The position numbers and the translations under genes are program-made. The notes under the pieces are model-generated. The model had not been told where the DNA came from. It worked only from the letters and a program-made list of their open reading frames with translations, and made no database searches. This document shows positions 6,045 through 12,665 of a DNA stretch of 12,665 nt, piece by piece. The DNA comes from Flavobacterium sp. (GTDB lineage: Bacteria; Bacteroidota; Bacteroidia; Flavobacteriales; Flavobacteriaceae). The DNA lies in contig DMHA01000170.1 in NCBI GenBank assembly GCA_003449615.1, forward strand, positions 1 through 12,665. Direction: 5' to 3'. The first letter of the stretch is position 1. Each line of letters opens with the position of its first letter.

Positions 6045-6512
6045 ATGTTAGAAATAGAGAGAAAATTTCTTGTGACTTCAGAGGATTTCAAGACCGAAGC
6101 TTTTGCTCAAAATCGAATTGTGCAAGGTTATTTGAGCTCCGTTCCAGGAAGAACTGTTCGAGTTAGAATAAAAGGAAATAGAGGATTCTTGACTATCAAA
6201 GGAGCCACAAACGAATCGGGTTTGTCGCGTTTTGAATGGGAAAAAGAAATTCCTGTTGATGAAGCTTCAGCCTTATTGCAATTGTGCGAAAAAGGCGTAA
6301 TCGACAAAACCCGTTTTGAAGTAAAAATTGGGAATCACATTTTTGAAGTCGATGAATTTTATGGTGAAAATGAGGGCTTGATTGTGGCCGAAATTGAATT
6401 AAAATCAGAAACAGAATCATTTGAAAAACCCAACTGGCTTAGCAAAGAAGTGACCAATGATGTTCGCTATTATAATTCATATTTGAGCAAGAATCCTTAT
6501 AAAAAATGGTGA
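6045..6512 (+). CDS. CYTH-domain (triphosphate tunnel metalloenzyme) protein
   Basis: The protein has 155 residues, a single-domain CYTH protein. The signature ExExK is at the N-terminus (E3, E5, K7 in MLEIERKFLV). Further charged tunnel residues are visible: R36, R39 and R41 in GRTVRVRIKG, K52 in FLTIKG, E64/E66 in RFEWEKEI, K88 and R90 in DKTRFEV, E101/D103 in FEVDEFYG and E116/E118 in AEIELKSE. CYTH enzymes hydrolyse or cyclise triphosphates (inorganic tripolyphosphate, thiamine triphosphate, nucleotides) with a divalent metal. For short bacterial members a tripolyphosphatase activity is the commoner finding, though many are labelled class IV adenylate cyclase. The sequence does not decide the substrate. 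It stands alone, divergent from dinB and convergent with the next gene. Confidence 0.88.
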   Translation: MLEIERKFLVTSEDFKTEAFAQNRIVQGYLSSVPGRTVRVRIKGNRGFLTIKGATNESGLSRFEWEKEIPVDEASALLQLCEKGVIDKTRFEVKIGNHIFEVDEFYGENEGLIVAEIELKSETESFEKPNWLSKEVTNDVRYYNSYLSKNPYKKW

Positions 6513-6513
6513 T

Positions 6514-7086
6514 TTATTTTTGAAGAATTTCCAGCGTTACGCTCAATTTTCCAAAGGATTTATTTCCTGTAATTTCCATAAAAGCACGTCTGGAAAGATC
6601 TATTTCTCTATACCTCACAAAAGGACCTCTGTCATTAATTTCAACAAGTAATGATTTTCCGTTGGCTTCATTAGTAACTTTTACGATAGTTCCAAACGGT
6701 AGTTTTTTATGAGCAGCAGTTAATTTGTTTTTATCATATCTTTTCCCATTTGCTGTTTTCCGTCCATGAAATTTATCGGCATAATAGGAAGCGTGTGCAT
6801 TTTTTTTAAAGAGTTTAAATGTTCCCGTACTCAAAAACAAACTGTCTATTATAACTTCTTGCTGATTTAATTCTTTTATTGTGTCGGAAACTGATTGTTT
6901 TTTTTCGGTTATTGCATTTTTGCTTTTGGCTATACTATCCTTGAATTTTGAATTCTTGTTTGTTTCTTTATTCGAGGTTTGTGCAATTACAATTCCAAGA
7001 AAAGCAATAAAGACAAAAAACGTTAGTGCTTTTTTACTCCATTTGATAAAATTACTTTTTTGGTGTATTTGACTTTTCGATTGCAT
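6514..7086 (-). CDS. RlpA-like double-psi beta-barrel protein
   Basis: The 190-residue product has a hydrophobic segment at residues about 20-35 ([16 protein letters not shown]) after a basic N-terminus, consistent with a signal peptide or anchor for export. Residues about 37-90 are a Lys/Ser/Asn-rich linker. Residues 98-188 form the RlpA double-psi beta-barrel, with [36 protein letters not shown] and IDLSRRAF. RlpA proteins act in the cell envelope on peptidoglycan; some (Pseudomonas) are lytic transglycosylases for naked glycan strands, others only bind. There is no SPOR domain and no lipobox cysteine, so this is a minimal form. Its stop codon is one base from the stop of the convergent CYTH gene, with no terminator between. 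Catalysis is not demonstrated by the sequence. Confidence 0.85.
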   Translation of the reverse strand: MQSKSQIHQKSNFIKWSKKALTFFVFIAFLGIVIAQTSNKETNKNSKFKDSIAKSKNAITEKKQSVSDTIKELNQQEVIIDSLFLSTGTFKLFKKNAHASYYADKFHGRKTANGKRYDKNKLTAAHKKLPFGTIVKVTNEANGKSLLVEINDRGPFVRYREIDLSRRAFMEITGNKSFGKLSVTLEILQK

Positions 7087-7131
7087 AATAAACTTTTTTA
7101 ACCTATTTTACAAAAACCATACTTTGGTAAA

Positions 7132-7153
7132 AAAAGTCCTTTTCAGGACTTTT
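7132..7153 (-). terminator. Terminator after the four-helix membrane protein gene
   Basis: The 9-bp perfect stem AAAAGTCCT/AGGACTTTT closes a 4-nt loop and is followed on the minus strand by a T-run. It starts 5 bp past the stop at 7159, so the rlpA-like gene downstream probably needs its own promoter or readthrough. Confidence 0.8.
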
Positions 7154-7158
7154 ATTTA

Positions 7159-7584
7159 TTAATTAAACCAAGATCCCCAAGGAATTTTACTCAAAATACA
7201 AATCAATCCTAAACCATAATAAATAGAAAAGGTTTTGAATTTTGATTGGCTGGAAGTTAGTTTTTTGTGTTTCATCCAGCCAATGGTAATCAGGGTAATC
7301 CCAATTAAATTCATCAATGGATGTTCCAAAGAGGTTAGTCTCAAGGCAGCATTTTTCATTTCTCCCAAATGAGCGAATCCTAAATCTGAAACAAAATAAA
7401 CAATGATTCCAATTAACAATTGGGTGTGTATTACAGACAAGGCAAAAAACGCAATTTTTCGGTCTTTTGCGGTAAATTCTTTTTTAGAAAATAGTCCAAT
7501 TAAGGCATTGACAACTGCAATGACCAATAATAAAAAGGCCAGATAAGCCCACCAAGAATGTAATTTTTGAATGATTTCGTACAT
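7159..7584 (-). CDS. Four-helix membrane protein, function unknown
   Basis: The 141-residue protein has four predicted membrane segments: residues about 12-32 (YLAFLLLVIAVVNALIGLF), 43-64 (KIAFFALSVIHTQLLIGIIVYF), 88-104 (PLMNLIGITLITIGW) and 119-135. Five histidines (H9, H53, H72, H88, H106) lie in or near the helices. That, with four helices, recalls small cytochrome b561-like haem proteins, but no haem motif is certain. The basic loop KKEFTAKDRK between helices 1 and 2 suggests a cytoplasmic side. As I recall, homologues in flavobacteria are mislabelled as ribosomal protein L27; nothing here resembles L27. It appears monocistronic: it follows the receptor terminator, with its own candidate promoter, and ends at its own terminator. 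Confidence 0.75.
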   Translation of the reverse strand: MYEIIQKLHSWWAYLAFLLLVIAVVNALIGLFSKKEFTAKDRKIAFFALSVIHTQLLIGIIVYFVSDLGFAHLGEMKNAALRLTSLEHPLMNLIGITLITIGWMKHKKLTSSQSKFKTFSIYYGLGLICILSKIPWGSWFN

Positions 7585-7604
7585 AGAATGTTATTTTGTT
7601 TGAA

Positions 7605-7612
7605 CAAATATA
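7605..7612 (-). promoter_or_regulatory. Candidate -7 promoter element for the membrane protein gene
   Basis: The minus strand reads TATATTTG, an exact TAnnTTTG match 20 bp before the ATG at 7584. No TTG is seen at the usual -33 spacing. It lies directly after the receptor gene's terminator, which supports an independent transcription unit. Confidence 0.45.
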
Positions 7613-7628
7613 AATAAAAAAAGGATAA

Positions 7629-7663
7629 AAAAAAGGCATCAACTTGTTAGCGATGCCTTTTTT
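7629..7663 (-). terminator. Terminator of the TonB-dependent receptor gene
   Basis: AAAAAAGGCATC (7629-7640) pairs with GATGCCTTTTTT (7652-7663) around an 11-nt loop. The minus-strand reading ends in eight T residues. It begins 19 bp after the receptor stop codon. Confidence 0.88.
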
Positions 7664-7682
7664 GAAATTATTTTAATTTAGA

Positions 7683-10535
7683 TTAGAAATTGTAACGCAA
7701 ACTAAAGTTCCAAGTTCTTCCAAAACCGAAGAATACTTGATTTCTCTTATCTATACCTTCATATATTCCTTTGTTTTGATAATCTTGATAAGTAGCATAT
7801 TGTCCTGCTCCAGTACCTTTTAATTTGTTGGTAGCTGCGGTCGCGCTTCCTGTTGGATTTATCAATCCATCACCTGTTCCATTCGTAAATTCAGTTTCTG
7901 TAGCTGTAAACTGATTTGATCTACCATCAGAAATATAAACCTGATCAAGAACGTTGTTTACATTTAACCTGAAATTCAATGAATTACTCTTGTTTTTACC
8001 TACAAGCATTTTGTATGAGAAACCAGCATCCATCAAACCATAAGAAGGTAATTCAAGAGTTCCTTTATTGGTAGCAGAACCAAATTTAGATGGGTCTATT
8101 GAAGCATATAAGTTGTCTTGAAATCTATAATTTGCATCCAGAAAAAATCTTGTAAGTGCTTCATAAGAAGCTCCGAAGCTAGCAGTTGTTTGTGCAGCAT
8201 CACCCACTTTTACTCCGTCTAAGAATAAAGTTTTTGGAATTCCTCCACCTATAGGGTCATTATTAGCATCATATCTGTTACTTGTACTGTTTCCATCATA
8301 ATCCCAGTTTCCGATAGAAAGCATTGCATTCAAACTCAATTTTGGCATTGGACGTGAATTCATTTCTAGTTCAACTCCTGAGTGAATTTCGGTAATTCCT
8401 GAGAAATCATAATATCCACCTACGTTATCAGCAGCATTATCAGGTGATCTTTGGTATCTGTCTTTCCAAGAAGTGTAATATAAGTTCAATTTAGCATTAA
8501 AAAATTTAGAACGGAAACCATAACCAGCTTCTACACCTAATATTTTTTCGTTGGTTAAATTTTCTCCTACAATTGATTTATTATTTGGATAAACAGCGTT
8601 AAAAAGTGGTTGTTTTGAATAGTATCCTGAATTTACAAACACATTTTGTTGATCATTGATATTGTAGTTTACACCACCTTTTACGTTACCACCAAGAATG
8701 TTTTCGAAATCGGTTTTATAAAGAGGATTAGTAGTCAAATATAAGAAAGTATCCTCTCTTTGAAATCCTTGTTGTGAAACTGCACCTTGGAAAAAAGCGG
8801 AAAGATTTTCATTTGAATATTCCAATTGAGTAAAGGCACCATACCATCTTACATAACCATTGTTGTTGTATTCGATTTTCTCCATATCTTTAACATCTTT
8901 CCAAGGATTTAAACTTGGTGATGCTGAATAGGTTTCGTATAAATATCTTCCTGCAGGCTTAAAGTTTTCATTAGTATTATCATAATAAACATCTGCACCC
9001 AATCTATCATTCACATTTCTAAAGTGGTATCCTACATAAGTTCTAGCATCTACACCAAAATCTAAAATTAAATTTTTAGTCAATTGTGTATTGAAGTTTA
9101 CTACTGCACCATACCAGTCATGAGAGTTTACGGAAGCTCTTCTAGTAAATCCTGTTGATCTATTGGTTACATATTCTCCTACGTGACCAGTAGCTGTACT
9201 TGGGGCTAATGGAGTTCCAATGTTTGTTGTACTTTGACCTGTAGCGAAAGTATAGGTTCCTCTGTTAAATGCGACAAAATCATCAAAAGGAACTAATCCG
9301 TCAGCAGTTTTGTAAGAGAAAGGACTTTTTCCAATGTTTCCTGTTCCTCCACCACGACCCCAAGAGCCGTAAAGAACAGTACTTAACTTCATTTTATCAT
9401 TGATTTTATAATCCCAGTTTATAGACATTACTGGTTTATGATAATAATTTCTTGCCCAAGAATACTCTTCTCCATTTTTATATCCCCAATCAGAGTTGTA
9501 TTTAGTATTAGGTTCTCCGTTAGATCCGTATTTTATATAATCATTAAGTTTGTTAGCAAAACTTCTTTGGTGATGCCATTGTGGTGCACCAGTGAAAGTA
9601 AATTGAAAATCATGTTTGTCATTTGGTTTGTATCCAAAGGCGATGAAATAATTTTTTCCTTCAAATTTAGTTCCGTCAACATATCCATCACCTGTTGTAG
9701 AGCTTAATAAAACAGAAGCTGAAAGACCATTTTTCATAAGTCCTGTATTATAAGACCCTAGTACTTTCAAATAATTAGCATTACCAAAACCTGACATAAA
9801 TGAACCGCCCTCTTTCATATCAGAAGCTCTTGTCATAACATTTATTGTTCCTCCTACAGAAGAAATAGCCAATTTAGAAGATCCTAAACCTCTTTGCACT
9901 TGCATTGCAGAAGTAACATCTGATAAACCAGCCCAGTTACTCCAGTAAACTGCTCCGTTTTCCATATCATTCACAGGAACACCATTAATCATAACAGCCA
10001 CGTTTCTCTGATCGAAACCACGAATGTTTATTCTGGCATCTCCAAAACCTCCACCTGCTTTAGTAACATACACAGAAGGTGTATTGGCTAAAATTTCAGG
10101 AAATTCCTGAGTTCCTAATTTTTCTTGAATTTCTGCAGCTCTTATAGTAGAAACGGCTACAGGCGTTTTTCTGTCTTTTGCAAGATCTACAACACCAGAT
10201 CTTACAACAACTTCGCTTAATTCGTTAGAAGTTGCAGTCAAAACTATTGTTCCTAAATCTGTTGTTCCACCATTTGCAACGTTAAATTTTATTGTTTTAA
10301 CATCAAAACCAATAAAAGAAATCACTAATTCTCCTGAATTAGTAGTTGAATTAATTGTAAATTTTCCTTCAAAATCTGTCGATGCTCCAGTTTTTGTTCC
10401 TTTAATAGCAACATTTGTTCCAGGCAATGCGTTTTGACCATCAGTGATTGTTCCTGTGATTTTTCCTTGCGAAAATACAGTCGAGAATACCATAAAAAGT
10501 AAACCAGAAAGTAACCAATTTTTGATTGTTTTCAT
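7683..10535 (-). CDS. TonB-dependent outer membrane receptor
   Basis: This is a 950-residue outer membrane transporter that takes up a ligand using energy from TonB-ExbBD. Residues 1-22 are a signal peptide (MKTIKNWLLSGLLFMVFSTVFS). Residues about 25-100 form a carboxypeptidase-regulatory-like beta-sandwich (GKITGTITDG, LPGTNVAIKGTKTG, FEGKFTI), typical of Bacteroidota receptors. ELSEVVVRSG at residues 105-114 resembles a TonB-box segment. Residues about 124-237 are the plug, with INIRGFDQRNVAVMINGVPV and SVGGTINVMTRA. The remaining residues form the beta-barrel, ending NFSLRYNF with the terminal Phe needed for outer membrane insertion. No SusD-like partner, siderophore gene or anti-sigma factor is adjacent, so the substrate cannot be named. 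It is a single-gene unit with its own terminator. Confidence 0.93.
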   Translation of the reverse strand: MKTIKNWLLSGLLFMVFSTVFSQGKITGTITDGQNALPGTNVAIKGTKTGASTDFEGKFTINSTTNSGELVISFIGFDVKTIKFNVANGGTTDLGTIVLTATSNELSEVVVRSGVVDLAKDRKTPVAVSTIRAAEIQEKLGTQEFPEILANTPSVYVTKAGGGFGDARINIRGFDQRNVAVMINGVPVNDMENGAVYWSNWAGLSDVTSAMQVQRGLGSSKLAISSVGGTINVMTRASDMKEGGSFMSGFGNANYLKVLGSYNTGLMKNGLSASVLLSSTTGDGYVDGTKFEGKNYFIAFGYKPNDKHDFQFTFTGAPQWHHQRSFANKLNDYIKYGSNGEPNTKYNSDWGYKNGEEYSWARNYYHKPVMSINWDYKINDKMKLSTVLYGSWGRGGGTGNIGKSPFSYKTADGLVPFDDFVAFNRGTYTFATGQSTTNIGTPLAPSTATGHVGEYVTNRSTGFTRRASVNSHDWYGAVVNFNTQLTKNLILDFGVDARTYVGYHFRNVNDRLGADVYYDNTNENFKPAGRYLYETYSASPSLNPWKDVKDMEKIEYNNNGYVRWYGAFTQLEYSNENLSAFFQGAVSQQGFQREDTFLYLTTNPLYKTDFENILGGNVKGGVNYNINDQQNVFVNSGYYSKQPLFNAVYPNNKSIVGENLTNEKILGVEAGYGFRSKFFNAKLNLYYTSWKDRYQRSPDNAADNVGGYYDFSGITEIHSGVELEMNSRPMPKLSLNAMLSIGNWDYDGNSTSNRYDANNDPIGGGIPKTLFLDGVKVGDAAQTTASFGASYEALTRFFLDANYRFQDNLYASIDPSKFGSATNKGTLELPSYGLMDAGFSYKMLVGKNKSNSLNFRLNVNNVLDQVYISDGRSNQFTATETEFTNGTGDGLINPTGSATAATNKLKGTGAGQYATYQDYQNKGIYEGIDKRNQVFFGFGRTWNFSLRYNF

Positions 10536-10589
10536 TTTAATTTAGTTTAGTAATTTTTGGCAAAAATCTAACATTTAATTCATTTAAAC

Positions 10590-10606
10590 ATTAACGAAAC
10601 GTTAAT
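10590..10606. promoter_or_regulatory. Perfect dyad upstream of the receptor gene, candidate operator
   Basis: ATTAACG and CGTTAAT are perfect 7-bp inverted half-sites separated by AAA. The site lies 54 bp upstream of the receptor ATG, where it could overlap or abut the promoter. The size and symmetry fit a dimeric regulator site; the regulator is unknown. Confidence 0.4.
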
Positions 10607-10692
10607 AAAATATTTTTTGCTAACAGATTATTAAAAAATATAACTTTTCGGTGAGAATAAGTTAGAAAACAACGAACTAAAAATCTGATATA

Positions 10693-10797
10693 TAGAACAG
10701 TAAATAGTTGTTTAGCACTAAAAACGATTCATAAATATTTGAAAATCAATTCATTTTTTGTTTTCAAAATATTGGAGTTACGAAAAGTCCTGTTCTA
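10693..10797. repeat. Inverted-repeat-bounded segment with internal hairpin
   Basis: TAGAACAG at 10693-10700 and CTGTTCTA at 10790-10797 are perfect 8-bp inverted repeats bounding 105 bp. Inside, TTTGAAAA (10738-10745) and TTTTCAAA (10761-10768) form an 8-bp stem with a 15-nt loop. It may be an mRNA leader structure, a small repeat element or chance in AT-rich DNA. Confidence 0.35.
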
Positions 10798-10885
10798 AAT
10801 TAGAATGAAAACTATAAATTTTTTTAACAAAACGATACATCGCTTTTTTTTTGTTAATTTGGTAAATCAATTAGAACCACTTTTT

Positions 10886-11833
10886 ATGGACATCAAAATC
10901 CTTCATATCGATAGCAATCATCCATTATTGATGGAACAATTGCAGCAAGCTGGATTTACCAACCACCAAGATTTTACTTCTTCCAAAGCGGAAATCGAAG
11001 CAAAAATCCAAAATTATCAAGGCATCGTTATTCGCAGCCGTTTCAATATTGACAAAGCTTTTTTGGACAAAGCAACGAATTTGCAATTCATAGCCCGAGT
11101 AGGTGCGGGTTTAGAAAGCATTGATTGCGAGTATGCTTTATCGAAAAACATTCAACTCATTGCTGCACCCGAAGGCAATAGAAACGCCGTTGCCGAGCAT
11201 ACTTTAGGTATGATTTTGTCACTTTTCAACAATTTGAATCAAGCCAATAACGAAATAAAATCAGGCAAATGGAATCGTGAAAAAAATCGTGGTCACGAAC
11301 TCGACGGCAAAACTGTGGGCATCATTGGTTACGGAAATATGGGAAAATCTTTTGCCAAAAAGTTGCGAGGTTTTGAAGTAGAAGTCTTGTGTTACGACAT
11401 TCTGGAAAATGTGGGCGATGAGAATGCCAGACAAGTTTCGCTCCAAGAATTACAACAAAAAACCGATGTTTTGAGTCTGCACATTCCTTGGACACCCGAA
11501 ACCGACAAGATGATTGATGCTAATTTTATCAAGGCTTTCGCCAAATCGTTTTGGATTATCAACACTTCGAGAGGCAAAAATATCGTTACAGCCCATTTGG
11601 TCGAAGCGATGAAATCGGGAAAAATTCTCGGAGCTGGTTTAGATGTTTTGGAATATGAAAAGTTGTCTTTTGAAACCCTTTTTACACACAAAGAAACTCC
11701 AGTAGCTTTTCGGTATTTATTGAAAGCAAAAAATGTGATTATCACGCCACACATCGCTGGCTGGACTTTTGAAAGTCACAAACGATTGGCACAGGTTATT
11801 GCAGATAAAATAAAAAAAATATACCTAAAATAG
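10886..11833 (+). CDS. D-2-hydroxyacid dehydrogenase, phosphoglycerate dehydrogenase-like
   Basis: This is an NAD-dependent oxidoreductase of the D-isomer-specific 2-hydroxyacid dehydrogenase family, with 315 residues. The Rossmann motif GIIGYGNMG (G148, G150, G153) is followed by Asp171 (CYDI), which favours NAD over NADP. The catalytic trio is Arg229 (NTSRG), Glu258 (GAGLDVLEYEK) and His289 (TPHIAGW). There is no C-terminal ACT domain, so it lacks the serine-feedback module of long SerA forms. I placed the start at the ATG at 10886 (MDIKILHIDSNHPLL). An in-frame ATG at 10805 would add 27 hydrophobic residues outside the fold. No serC or other serine gene is adjacent, so the substrate is not certain; 3-phosphoglycerate is only one candidate. 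Confidence 0.88.
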   Translation: MDIKILHIDSNHPLLMEQLQQAGFTNHQDFTSSKAEIEAKIQNYQGIVIRSRFNIDKAFLDKATNLQFIARVGAGLESIDCEYALSKNIQLIAAPEGNRNAVAEHTLGMILSLFNNLNQANNEIKSGKWNREKNRGHELDGKTVGIIGYGNMGKSFAKKLRGFEVEVLCYDILENVGDENARQVSLQELQQKTDVLSLHIPWTPETDKMIDANFIKAFAKSFWIINTSRGKNIVTAHLVEAMKSGKILGAGLDVLEYEKLSFETLFTHKETPVAFRYLLKAKNVIITPHIAGWTFESHKRLAQVIADKIKKIYLK

Positions 11834-11924
11834 CAATATGTTAAAAATCAGAAATTTGGAACAATTTTTTTTCAAAGTTTACTAAATTATTATATTTTTA
11901 CCAAAACCAATAAACAAAACATTT

Positions 11925-12203
11925 ATGGAAACTACAAAAACAGAACATTGGAACGAACCTTTAAAACCTAGAGAAGAAAATAAAAGAATTCTCGCTGGAA
12001 TTTTTGCTTTAGTATTAGGAACACTCGGTGTTCATAAATTTATTTTAGGATATACAAAGGAAGGAATTATTCAATTAATAATTGGGATATGTACTTGCGG
12101 AGTGGCTGGAATTATTAGCTTTATTGAAGGCATAATTTACCTTGTTAAAACAGATGAAGAATTCTATCAAACCTATCAAGCAAACAAAAAGGGTTGGTTT
12201 TAA
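11925..12203 (+). CDS. TM2-domain membrane protein
   Basis: The small 92-residue inner membrane protein has the TM2 domain at residues about 20-75: a basic lead-in (ENKRILAGIFALVLGTLG), the connecting motif GVHKFILGYTKEGIIQL between helices, and a second helix pair region ending FIEGIIYLV. The soluble N-terminus (residues 1-20) and C-terminus (about 76-92) are short. TM2 proteins are widespread and their biochemical role is not established. Its stop overlaps the start of the following DUF2752 gene by 10 bp, so the two are co-transcribed and probably translationally coupled. The dehydrogenase upstream ends 91 bp before it; I see no strong terminator between them. Confidence 0.88.
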   Translation: METTKTEHWNEPLKPREENKRILAGIFALVLGTLGVHKFILGYTKEGIIQLIIGICTCGVAGIISFIEGIIYLVKTDEEFYQTYQANKKGWF

Positions 12204-12643
12204 ATTCTAAAATTCAAATTCAAATCTTCGGAATCATCGGCGCAACAATCACGCTGATGGTTCCGTTTTTTTTACTGTTTTTCAATCAAGGAAATCATCT
12301 CGAAACCGATCAGTCTTTGTGTCCCTTGAAGATGCTGAGCGGTTTTCCTTGTCCGGGATGCGGCATCACAAAATCGATGGTCTATTTGTATGAAGGCGAT
12401 GTTCAAAAAAGTTTGTATTATCACCTTCTTGGCCCATTTGTGATTTCGTTTTGTATAGCAACAATTGCAGTACTTTCGGCGGAATTACTTACCAAAAAAG
12501 AATATTTTACTGCACTACTTTTCAATAAAAAACTGGCTTATAGTTTTGCTATTTTTTTGGCAACTTATCATTTAATTAGAATCATTTTTTTCGTACAAAA
12601 CAATTCAATAGATGAAATTTTGCGTCAATCGATTTGGAGGTAA
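12194..12643 (+). CDS. DUF2752 membrane protein
   Basis: The 149-residue protein has the DUF2752 signature in residues 43-60: CPLKMLSGFPCPGCGITK, with Cys43, Cys53 and Cys56. Hydrophobic helices lie at about 8-30, 78-98 and 114-134. The cysteine motif may bind a metal or be redox-active, but no function is established for the family. The start is uncertain. The TTG at 12194 overlaps the TM2 stop by 10 bp and keeps the whole first helix, while the first ATG in frame (12257) would cut into that helix. I prefer TTG, with re-initiation after the TM2 gene. The TM2-DUF2752 pairing suggests a shared membrane role (inference). Confidence 0.82.
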   Translation: MVLNSKIQIQIFGIIGATITLMVPFFLLFFNQGNHLETDQSLCPLKMLSGFPCPGCGITKSMVYLYEGDVQKSLYYHLLGPFVISFCIATIAVLSAELLTKKEYFTALLFNKKLAYSFAIFLATYHLIRIIFFVQNNSIDEILRQSIWR

Positions 12644-12665
12644 AAAAATCTAAAGAATCTAAAGA

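Larger units (their letters stand above)
10536..10885. other. Divergent spacer between the receptor and dehydrogenase genes
   Basis: This 350-bp non-coding AT-rich spacer must hold the promoters of both flanking genes. I found no exact TAnnTTTG element in the receptor orientation. The closest is TAGATTTTTG on the minus strand (complement of 10561-10570), with a 4-base rather than 2-base gap. For the dehydrogenase, TTAATTTG at 10854-10861 is one base off. The spacer holds several inverted repeats, listed separately, and an imperfect hairpin at 10641-10664 (TAACTTTTC with GAATAAGTTA). Confidence 0.6.

Noticed and set aside
9438..9707. 89-codon open frame antisense to the TonB receptor gene
   Set aside because: It is a shadow frame in AT-rich coding DNA with no recognisable protein features.
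7683..10535. SusC of a polysaccharide utilisation locus
   Set aside because: No SusD-like lipoprotein or glycoside hydrolase gene is adjacent and a terminator follows the gene; domain order alone does not make it SusC.
10805..10885. 27-residue N-terminal extension of the dehydrogenase, possibly a signal peptide
   Set aside because: The family is cytoplasmic and the conserved fold begins at the ATG at 10886; the extension has a basic, Phe-rich stretch but no clear cleavage site.
11392..11754. 120-codon open frame antisense to the dehydrogenase gene
   Set aside because: The sense strand encodes an intact Rossmann enzyme; the antisense translation has no family resemblance.

Overview
The window is AT-rich chromosomal DNA from a member of the Bacteroidota, most likely Flavobacteriaceae and Flavobacterium-like. 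Three things point there. The proteins are flavobacterial in character: a TonB receptor with an N-terminal carboxypeptidase-regulatory domain, an L32 lacking the zinc cysteines, and the DUF177-rpmF-fabH-accB order. Candidate promoters carry the Bacteroidota -7 element TAnnTTTG. The intergenic spacers hold short palindromic repeats of a kind I recall from Flavobacterium genomes.

Positions 1-3613 (minus strand) read, in transcription order, pdxA, DUF177, rpmF, fabH, accB. This is a housekeeping block for vitamin B6 synthesis, ribosome assembly and fatty acid initiation; accC would be expected just beyond the left edge. A strong terminator after rpmF separates the ribosomal pair from fabH-accB. 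ribE (riboflavin synthase) diverges from pdxA, runs to 4258 and ends at a terminator hairpin that faces a CAU-anticodon tRNA on the minus strand. dinB (DNA polymerase IV) follows on the minus strand.

Positions 5622-6044 form the most structured non-coding stretch. Between divergent dinB and a CYTH-domain gene lie a 29-bp-arm palindrome in the dinB leader, a 193-bp MITE-like element with 15-bp terminal inverted repeats, and one further repeat arm reaching the CYTH start codon. The repeat arms at the two gene starts are recognisably the same sequence family, and each lies within 3 nt of the start codon.

Positions 6514-10535 (minus strand) hold an RlpA-like double-psi beta-barrel protein, a four-helix membrane protein of unknown function, and a 950-residue TonB-dependent receptor. 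The latter two each have a clear terminator. A 350-bp spacer with a perfect 17-bp dyad and further inverted repeats separates the receptor from a plus-strand set: a D-2-hydroxyacid dehydrogenase, then a TM2-domain protein overlapping a DUF2752 membrane protein.

I see no CRISPR array, phage, defence or secretion locus and no intact transposase. Most of the window is ordinary core genome; the dinB-CYTH spacer is the part most worth a second look.
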